Positions 1 through 4,789 of a DNA stretch of 6,664 bases are shown in pieces. The notes beneath the pieces were generated by a model that was not told the DNA's origin, did no database searches, and saw nothing but the letters and a program-made list of their open reading frames with translations. The DNA comes from Alphaproteobacteria bacterium. GTDB lineage: Bacteria; Pseudomonadota; Alphaproteobacteria; Caulobacterales; Parvularculaceae. The stretch spans positions 1-6,664 of the forward strand of contig JAUIEG010000149.1 of assembly GCA_030428745.1 (NCBI GenBank), given 5' to 3'. Each line of letters begins with the position of its first letter. The first letter of the stretch is position 1. The translations under genes were made by a program, and so were the position numbers.

Positions 1-47
1 TCTGGCGGCTTCAACTCTGGCGCGTAAAAACCGTCAGGGGTCGTCAT
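1..47 (-). CDS. Possible 5' end of an unidentified protein, cut by the left edge
   Basis: An ATG on the minus strand at 47 opens a reading frame without a stop up to the window edge. It encodes MTTPDGFYAPELKPP, a sensible soluble N-terminus. No other ATG, GTG or TTG start was found in frame just upstream, so this would be the start. No clear Shine-Dalgarno sequence precedes it; the upstream bases are simply GC-rich. Fifteen codons are too few to identify a family. The alternative is that this end of the window is non-coding, or that a plus-strand gene ends at the TAA at 25-27. I regard this as a plausible but weak call. Confidence 0.3.
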   Translation of the reverse strand, partial: MTTPDGFYAPELKPP

Positions 48-332
48 TACGGCCGGGCCCGCCGATGCTGAACAACGCCGCCCGCGCGGGGCGCAAAGCC
101 TCCGTGATTAGATTTGACTGGAAGCTTTGCGTCTCGCGCAACCTCTCCATTTTATCCACTCGCTTTCAACTGAAAGGCGGTGACCATGGTTTGTGCCCCA
201 TTGGGCTTTGCGCCCGCGCAAAATCCAGGAACAGCCCGCCTCGCGCGGGGCCATTTCAATTTGCCAGCCTTCGCCGGCGGGCGCGGGACGCGGCGGGAAA
301 GAGGTATGGAGCTGGATGCAGGCGAGGGTGTG
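48..332. other. Non-coding stretch with GC-rich hairpins
   Basis: No convincing gene lies in these 285 bases. The plus-strand reading frames here have biased, arginine-rich translations and continue antisense into the hydrolase gene. The stretch holds three copies of a GC-rich motif (listed separately). It also holds a 5-bp stem CCCGC/GCGGG at 235-249 and a 6-bp stem TTTGCG/CGCAAA at 207-222. Either hairpin could help end minus-strand transcription from the hydrolase gene, but neither is followed by a proper run of T. Confidence 0.5.
84..219. repeat. Three copies of a 15-16 bp GC-rich motif
   Basis: The motif GCTTTGCG-N3-4-GCGC occurs three times. One copy is on the minus strand at 84-99 (GCTTTGCGCCCCGCGC). 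One is on the plus strand at 124-139 (GCTTTGCGTCTCGCGC). One is on the plus strand at 205-219 (GCTTTGCGCCCGCGC, one C shorter). The second and third copies continue into AA, giving short stem-loops TTGCG/CGCAA (127-141) and TTTGCG/CGCAAA (207-222). Copies one and three form a perfect 12-bp inverted repeat (89-100 with 204-215). They may be protein-binding sites, members of an interspersed repeat family, or chance in GC-rich DNA. Confidence 0.45.
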
Positions 333-1040
333 TCAGCCGAAAAGCTCGGCGAGGAAGTTCGTCATCGCCTGCCACGACCGCCGGTCGGCGTCGGCGTTAT
401 AGACTGTCCCGAAATCGGGGTCGTTCGCGACGGGGTTTGTGAAAGCGTGCATGGTTCCGCCATAGGCGTGAAGCTGCCAGTCGGCTTTGGCCGTAGTCAT
501 TTCCTCGCCAAAGGCTGTCACATTATCCGGCGTCGCCATTGGGTCGTCCCAGCCGTGAAGCACCAGGACTTTCGGATTTATTTTATCTGCAGTGTTGCCC
601 GGCGCGAGAAGAAGTCCGTGGAAACTGACGACGCCGGCGGCGTCCGCGTTGGAGCGCGCAATGTCAAGGACGCAGAGCCCGCCGAAGCAAAAGCCGATCG
701 CTGCGATTTTAGAGCTGTCGACTTCGGGCAGGTCTTTGACCATATCGATCGTCGCTTTCAACCGCTCCTGCAGCAGGGGGCGGTCTTCGGTGAAGGGTTT
801 GATGAGCGCCTGACATTCTTCTTTCGACTGCCCGAGGACGCCTTTGCCAAAGAGGTCAATGGCGACGCCGGCATATCCGAGCTTCGCCAGCGCTTCTGCT
901 TTTTCATTTTCGAAAGGGGACCGGCCGGCCCAGGCGTGGCAGATAAGAACGCCAGGCTTTGGCGCCCCATCCGGGGCGGCAAGGAAGGCTTCAAACGTTT
1001 TTCCGTCGATTGTGTAATCGAGTGAGCGCGTGTTCGCCAT
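333..1040 (-). CDS. Dienelactone hydrolase family protein (alpha/beta hydrolase)
   Basis: A 235-residue soluble, probably cytoplasmic alpha/beta hydrolase of the dienelactone hydrolase family, the usual length for that family. The nucleophile elbow GFCFGG (116-121) places a cysteine nucleophile at C118. The likely acid is D166 in HGWDDP and the likely base H198 in GGTMHAF, giving the Cys-Asp-His triad typical of the family. Classical dienelactone hydrolase has a glutamate (E36) after the first core strand. Here that region reads ICHAWAG with alanine at the expected place, so the true substrate need not be a dienelactone and is unknown. An earlier in-frame ATG at 1055 would add MKEDS. I prefer 1040 because AAGGAGGA lies just upstream of it and would be coding otherwise. 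No aromatic-degradation genes are nearby. Family call sure; substrate unknown. Confidence 0.9.
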   Translation of the reverse strand: MANTRSLDYTIDGKTFEAFLAAPDGAPKPGVLICHAWAGRSPFENEKAEALAKLGYAGVAIDLFGKGVLGQSKEECQALIKPFTEDRPLLQERLKATIDMVKDLPEVDSSKIAAIGFCFGGLCVLDIARSNADAAGVVSFHGLLLAPGNTADKINPKVLVLHGWDDPMATPDNVTAFGEEMTTAKADWQLHAYGGTMHAFTNPVANDPDFGTVYNADADRRSWQAMTNFLAELFG

Positions 1041-1044
1041 GCTG

Positions 1045-1052
1045 TCCTCCTT
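1045..1052 (-). promoter_or_regulatory. Strong ribosome binding site that decides the hydrolase start
   Basis: On the minus strand AAGGAGGA sits 4 nt before the ATG at 1040. It is nearly a full anti-16S match. It lies between the two candidate start codons, so it can serve only the inner one. Confidence 0.75.
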
Positions 1053-1123
1053 CATCTGCTAGCTGATGGAGGTTTTGCCAGCTTGTTCCGCGTTTGTCAG
1101 CCTTGAATTCCGCTGTCTAGGCG

Positions 1124-1330
1124 TTAGCGGCGAAAGGCGGTGCGGTGCACGCTCTCAGCGAAGCCCGCGCATGCCGATATGAATGCGTCTGCAATGGTTT
1201 CGCGGGATGGCTGTGCCGGCGCGCCATGTAAGGGGTTTGGACGCTCCGGCTGTTGCCCAACGAAAGAGCAAACATTATTGTCGGGTGTGATGATAAACAG
1301 CTCTTGATTGCTGCCTGAAACAATTCGCAT
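1124..1330 (-). CDS. Possible small hypothetical protein, 68 residues
   Basis: A 68-residue frame lies between pyruvate kinase and the hydrolase, on the same strand as both. It begins MRIVSGSNQELFIITPDNN and ends in HRTAFRR. The first half resembles beta-strand-forming soluble sequence, and residues 44-60 could form a helix. I do not recognise a family and see no signal peptide or membrane segment. A weak purine-rich stretch (GAGAGTGGG) precedes the ATG. A competing frame on the same strand (1117-1365, GTG start) is less protein-like and lacks a ribosome binding site. The gap between flanking genes is about 380 bp, so a small gene is reasonable, but this may be non-coding. Confidence 0.35.
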   Translation of the reverse strand: MRIVSGSNQELFIITPDNNVCSFVGQQPERPNPLHGAPAQPSRETIADAFISACAGFAESVHRTAFRR

Positions 1331-1420
1331 AACCCACTCTCATACTTGTCTCGAATTTGCGTCACGCCGAGAACAGGGGAGTTATGCAGAAAGTTCCCTA
1401 AGTTATGGTGAATGGACCGG

Positions 1421-2839
1421 TTACTCTATGGCGCCAAGGCGGCTGATCTTGAGTGTGTTGGTTTTGCCCGGCCGTCCAAAGGGGTAGCCCGCAAGGATGA
1501 TGATGCGGTCGCCGTCGACGCCGCCATTGGCTTTGGCGAGGGTGTCCGCCTTTTCCAGCATCTCGTGGAAATGGGAAATATCTTCGGTGACGACGGAACG
1601 CACGCCCCAGTAAAGCGCAAGTTTTCGGGCGACGGCGTCATCGGGCGTCGCCGCAATGACGGGGCATTTTGGCCGGTCCCGCGACAGGCGCTGCACTGTC
1701 GAGCCTGTTTTGGTGTAGGCGACGGCGAATTTGCAATCGAGGACCTCGGCGATGCGGCGCGCCGAGAGTGTAATGGCGTCGGCGGTCGTGTATTCCTCTT
1801 CTTCGCGCGCGACCGTCTTGTAACTGCCGGATTCGTCGTCCTCCTCGGTTGCCGCAATGATCCGGTCCATGATGGCGACGGCTGTGGGCGGATGGCGCCC
1901 GACAGCGGTTTCGGCGGAGAGCATGACTGCGTCGGCCCCTTGAAAGACGGCGGTCGAAACGTCCGAGGCTTCGGCGCGGGTCGGCGCGATCGATTCAACC
2001 ATCGATTCAAGCATATGGGTGGCCACGATCACCGGCTTGCCGACGCGGCGGCAGGTGCGCACGATCTTTCGCTGGAGGAGGGGCACGTCCTCCGGCGCGC
2101 ATTCGACGCCAAGATCCCCGCGCGCCACCATGATCGCGTCGGAAAGGTCGATGATCTCGTCGATATGCTCGACTGCGGAGGGCTTTTCGATTTTGGAAAT
2201 GATCCCCGCGCGGCCTGCGATGAGCTCACGCGCCTCGCGCACATCATCCGGCTGTTGGACGAAGGACAGGGCGATGTAGTCAACGTCGATACTAAGGGCG
2301 AAATCAAGATCAGCGCGGTCCTTTTCCGTTAGCGCTGAAATCGGCAACCGCCGCCCCGGGACGTTAATCCCTTTTTTATTTTTCAGTTCGCCCGGCGTGT
2401 CAGCCTTGGCGATTATGGAGCGGTCATTGCGCTCAGAGACGGTGAGCTGCAAACGGCCGTCATCGAGTTTCAATATGTCGCCCGGCTGAAGAACGTCCAG
2501 CAACTCTTTATGGGGAATGGGGATGACATGATCGTCATTGGACTCAGGGGACAGTGAAAGCTTGTATTCGGCCCCGTAACGCAATTTGATTGAGCCGCCC
2601 TCAAAGGACCCGGTGCGGATTTTCGGCCCCTGAAGGTCGGCGAACATGGCGAGGGGGACGCCGGTGTCGCGCTCAATATCGCGGATCGATTTGGCGACGC
2701 CGGCGAGCTTGTCATGATCGCCATGACTCATATTTAGTCGGAACACATCAACGCCTGCATTGAACAAAAGGCGCAGCATGGAAGGTGACGCGCTGGCGGG
2801 GCCGATGGTCGCAACAATTTTGCAAAGTCGTTTACGCAT
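1421..2839 (-). CDS. pyk: Pyruvate kinase
   Basis: Catalyses phosphoenolpyruvate + ADP to pyruvate + ATP, the last step of glycolysis, in the cytoplasm. At 472 residues it has normal bacterial length. Visible landmarks are RLNMSHG (34-40, substrate and ion ligands R34, N36, S38), DLQGPKIRTG (68-77), the signature IISKIEKP (213-220) with catalytic K216 and metal ligand E218, ARGDLG with D242, and T274 in THMLESM. The C-terminal regulatory domain ends with GYPFGRPGKTNTLKI. D-L-Q...K (68, 69, 70, 73) is the pattern of potassium-independent pyruvate kinases. THMLESM carries histidine where most family members have glutamine. The frame opens further upstream with GTG at 2878, directly after a stop, but homology begins at MRKRLCKIVATIGP, so ATG 2839 is chosen. 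No good ribosome binding site precedes either start. creA lies 64 bp upstream on the same strand. Confidence 0.97.
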   Translation of the reverse strand: MRKRLCKIVATIGPASASPSMLRLLFNAGVDVFRLNMSHGDHDKLAGVAKSIRDIERDTGVPLAMFADLQGPKIRTGSFEGGSIKLRYGAEYKLSLSPESNDDHVIPIPHKELLDVLQPGDILKLDDGRLQLTVSERNDRSIIAKADTPGELKNKKGINVPGRRLPISALTEKDRADLDFALSIDVDYIALSFVQQPDDVREARELIAGRAGIISKIEKPSAVEHIDEIIDLSDAIMVARGDLGVECAPEDVPLLQRKIVRTCRRVGKPVIVATHMLESMVESIAPTRAEASDVSTAVFQGADAVMLSAETAVGRHPPTAVAIMDRIIAATEEDDESGSYKTVAREEEEYTTADAITLSARRIAEVLDCKFAVAYTKTGSTVQRLSRDRPKCPVIAATPDDAVARKLALYWGVRSVVTEDISHFHEMLEKADTLAKANGGVDGDRIIILAGYPFGRPGKTNTLKISRLGAIE

Positions 2840-2903
2840 GAAGCCGACGCTACGCGGTTTCGCGCGGTCTGAGAACACCTAATATTCCGGCTTAAGGCGG
2901 GGA

Positions 2904-3386
2904 TCAGTCGCTTTCCGCGCGCTCCAGATTCTGACCATATAGCGAGATCGTTGAAATCGCCATTTTCGCCGATCCTTCCACTGGTCGACGACTATAGGCT
3001 ACATAAATCAGCGTTTTATTCTCCGCGTCATAGATACGCCGCACCGCCATGGATTTGAACACGAGGCTGATGCGCTGGGAAAAAACTTCCTCGCCATCCT
3101 TGTCATCGTCGATATCGCCGATCCGAATAGGACCTGTCTGGCGGCAGGCGATTGATGCGTTGGAGGGGTCTTCGAACCAGTTTCCTTTGGAGACCCGATC
3201 CCAGAAGCCGCGGTCGAAATGGGATAGATGACAGGTGACGCCCTCGACTTTGGGATCTGACAGGGCTTCGACCTTGATCTCGTTGCCAACCCAGTCGTTT
3301 TTGAATTCACCGACTTCGGTGTCGCTGCGGCCGCAGGCGGTGAGGGTCAACGCGGCGGCGCAGGAAAGTAAAAAAGCATTTCTCAT
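2904..3386 (-). CDS. creA: CreA-family lipoprotein
   Basis: A 160-residue exported protein of the CreA family, whose biochemical role is unknown. The start at 3386 gives a clean lipoprotein signal, MRNAFLLSCAAALTLTAC, with lipobox LTAC and the lipidated cysteine at C18. The residues after it (G, R) do not include an aspartate retention signal, so outer-membrane anchoring is likely. Family landmarks as in E. coli CreA are VEALSDPKVEGVTC (39-52), SIACRQTGPI (78-87), ISLVFKSMAVRRIYDA (106-121), and IYVAYSRRPVEGSAKMAIS (127-145). C52 and C81 match the two conserved cysteines and could form a disulfide. A GTG at 3422 extends the frame but would bury the signal peptide and lies inside a terminator hairpin. 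The weak AAGTGA before ATG 3386 may serve as ribosome binding site. It may share a transcript with pyk. Confidence 0.9.
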   Translation of the reverse strand: MRNAFLLSCAAALTLTACGRSDTEVGEFKNDWVGNEIKVEALSDPKVEGVTCHLSHFDRGFWDRVSKGNWFEDPSNASIACRQTGPIRIGDIDDDKDGEEVFSQRISLVFKSMAVRRIYDAENKTLIYVAYSRRPVEGSAKMAISTISLYGQNLERAESD

Positions 3387-3412
3387 GATTTCACTTTGCG
3401 CTTGCTGAAACA

Positions 3413-3440
3413 AAAAAGCCACTTCGAAAAGCGGCTTTTT
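3413..3440 (-). terminator. Strong intrinsic terminator, possibly bidirectional
   Basis: Two 12-nt arms, AAAAAGCCACTT and AAGCGGCTTTTT, pair with a single A-C mismatch around the 4-nt loop CGAA. Read on the minus strand, the GC-rich stem is followed by six T residues; on the plus strand by five. It lies 21 nt after the stop of the small membrane gene and probably ends the monooxygenase-membrane protein transcript. It also sits only 26 nt before the creA start codon. Confidence 0.8.
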
Positions 3441-3461
3441 CGGAGGGCTTTCAATGTTGGT

Positions 3462-3641
3462 TCAACCTTCGGGCAAGTCTTTCCGTTTGGTTTTCGCTGC
3501 AGCGCTCATGATCCCCAGACCGATGACGACCAAGGCGCCGATACCGATCCAGATCGGCGGGGCTCCCAGTTGATAAGCGCCAAAGGCAAGCCCGGCGGCG
3601 AGCACAATGGCCCCGAGAAGATAAGCGGTAAAAGCAGACAT
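3462..3641 (-). CDS. Small two-helix membrane protein, 59 residues
   Basis: ATG at 3641 opens a 59-codon frame ending with TGA at 3462. It begins MSAFTAYLLGAIVLAAGLAF and ends KTKRKDLPEG. Two hydrophobic segments (about residues 4-24 and 29-47) are separated by the short turn LGAPP, followed by a basic tail, so both ends probably face the cytoplasm. GGAGAA at 3647-3652 gives a good ribosome binding site 5 nt before the ATG. The gene lies 60 bp after the monooxygenase stop and just before the 3413-3440 terminator, which fits the last gene of a two-gene unit. I do not recognise a named family. Overlapping frames on this strand (3451-3714, 3506-3736) give arginine- and proline-rich translations without ribosome binding sites and are rejected in its favour. 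Confidence 0.8.
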   Translation of the reverse strand: MSAFTAYLLGAIVLAAGLAFGAYQLGAPPIWIGIGALVVIGLGIMSAAAKTKRKDLPEG

Positions 3642-3701
3642 AACGGTTCTCCAGCATTTGTGTCTGGACCAAACACCTTTCCGCTGGAATAGTTCCCCCG
3701 T

Positions 3702-4667
3702 CTAGCGGTCGCAAAGCGCGGCTTTCGCCGCTTCATATTCGCGCGCCATCTTGTCGACGAAGGCGGCTGTCGAGGTCACTTCCTTCACAGCGCCGACTCC
3801 CTGGCCGCAACCCCAGATGTCTTTCCAGACTTTTTTTGCGTTATCGCCGCCGGACTTGAAATCCATCTTAGAGGGATCGCTTTCGGGAAGGTTATCGGGG
3901 TCCATCCCCGAGTTGCGGATGGACGGTTTCAGATAATTACCGTGCACGCCGGAAAAATAATTTGTGTAAACAATATCGTCCGCATAGGCGTCGACAATGC
4001 CTTGTTTATAAGCTTCGTCGGCGTTGGCTTCCTCGGTCGCAATAAAAGCGGAACCGATATAACCGAAATCAGCGCCCATGGCCTCAGCCGCCAACACTGA
4101 TTGGCCGCGCGCGATTGAGCCGGAAAGGGCGAGGGGACCATCAAACCATTCGCGGATTTCCTGGACGAGCGCGAAAGGTGACTGGACGCCAGCATGACCT
4201 CCGGCGCCGGCGGCGACGCAAATGAGGCCGTCTGCGCCTTTCTCGATCGCTTTCCTCGCGAAGGTGTTGTTGATGACATCGTGCAAGACGATGCCGCCAT
4301 AGGAATGGATCGCCTCATAGACTTCTTCACGGGCGCCGAGTGAGGTGATGACGATTGGGACCTGATGCTTCACGCAGGCCTCCACGTCATGCATCAGCCG
4401 TTCATTAGTGCGGTGCACGATCTGGTTCACGGCGAAAGGCGCTGTTGGAAGGTTAGGTTGCTCTTCCTCATGCCGCGCGAGGGCGTCCTTGATCTCAACA
4501 AGCCATTTGTCGAGCATTTCTGCGGGCCTGGCGTTCAACGCTGGAAAAGACCCGATGACGCCGGCCTGGCACTGGGCGATGACCAGCTTCGGCGTCGAGA
4601 CGATGAACATGGGCGCGCCGATGACGGGCAAACGCATTTTCGCTTTGAGCTCGGAAACGGACGGCAT
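3702..4667 (-). CDS. Nitronate monooxygenase family protein (FMN, TIM barrel)
   Basis: A 321-residue cytoplasmic flavoprotein of the nitronate monooxygenase (former 2-nitropropane dioxygenase) family. Members use FMN to oxidise alkyl nitronates such as propionate-3-nitronate; some relatives reduce quinones or enoyl thioesters instead. Landmarks in order are LPVIGAPMF (13-21), AGVIGSFPALN (35-45), GADGLICVAAGAGGHAG (144-160) with H158 at the usual catalytic histidine, the phosphate-binding ALSGSIARG (180-188), MGADFGYIGSAFIATEEA (197-214) and CGQGVGAVKEV (287-297). Length is normal. AGGAG at 4673-4678 lies about 7 nt before the ATG. It is divergent from the acyl-CoA synthetase and followed by the small membrane gene. 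The family is clear; nitronate as the natural substrate is an inference. Confidence 0.9.
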   Translation of the reverse strand: MPSVSELKAKMRLPVIGAPMFIVSTPKLVIAQCQAGVIGSFPALNARPAEMLDKWLVEIKDALARHEEEQPNLPTAPFAVNQIVHRTNERLMHDVEACVKHQVPIVITSLGAREEVYEAIHSYGGIVLHDVINNTFARKAIEKGADGLICVAAGAGGHAGVQSPFALVQEIREWFDGPLALSGSIARGQSVLAAEAMGADFGYIGSAFIATEEANADEAYKQGIVDAYADDIVYTNYFSGVHGNYLKPSIRNSGMDPDNLPESDPSKMDFKSGGDNAKKVWKDIWGCGQGVGAVKEVTSTAAFVDKMAREYEAAKAALCDR

Positions 4668-4789
4668 GATTATCTCCTGTTTTCGCCATAGCTAAGGCGA
4701 AGCCGCACAGTCTAGCAACCGCCAAAGGCAGCCGTTTTGCGCCATTGCCGGGAAAGAGGCATAATGCCGGTAAAAAGACAGGGAGATGC
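4668..4789. promoter_or_regulatory. Divergent intergenic region between monooxygenase and acyl-CoA synthetase
   Basis: This 122-bp stretch must carry the promoters of two divergent genes. A plus-strand candidate is visible (listed separately). For the minus strand I found no convincing -35/-10 pair; TAGACT around 4710 is a weak -10 possibility. Confidence 0.6.
4737..4765 (+). promoter_or_regulatory. Candidate sigma-70-type promoter of the acyl-CoA synthetase
   Basis: TTGCGC (4737-4742) and CATAAT (4760-4765) are separated by 17 nt. The -10 matches the consensus at 5 of 6 positions; the -35 keeps only the TTG core. Transcription would begin around 4772, leaving a leader of about 18 nt that contains the GGGAG ribosome binding site (4781-4785). 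Confidence 0.45.

Noticed and set aside
1..27. A plus-strand tail SGGFNSGA ending at TAA
   Set aside because: Eight codons give no evidence of coding and the opposite strand offers a longer open frame.
180..1025. A 281-codon plus-strand reading frame opposite the hydrolase
   Set aside because: It is antisense to a gene with an intact catalytic triad; the translation has no recognisable domain and is the kind of long frame produced opposite GC-rich genes.
1117..1365. An 82-codon minus-strand frame with GTG start
   Set aside because: No ribosome binding site and low-complexity C-terminal half; the overlapping 68-codon frame is the better candidate.
1366..1420. Possible terminator after pyk (AGGGGA...TTCCCT)
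   Set aside because: The stem is about four pairs with mismatch and no T tract follows on the minus strand.
1412..2332. A 306-codon plus-strand reading frame opposite pyruvate kinase
   Set aside because: It lies antisense to an unmistakable pyk gene, has no ribosome binding site and its translation resembles no domain.
3451..3736. Two overlapping minus-strand frames of 87 and 76 codons between the monooxygenase and creA
   Set aside because: Both are arginine- or proline-rich without ribosome sites; the 59-codon frame at 3462-3641 explains the region better.
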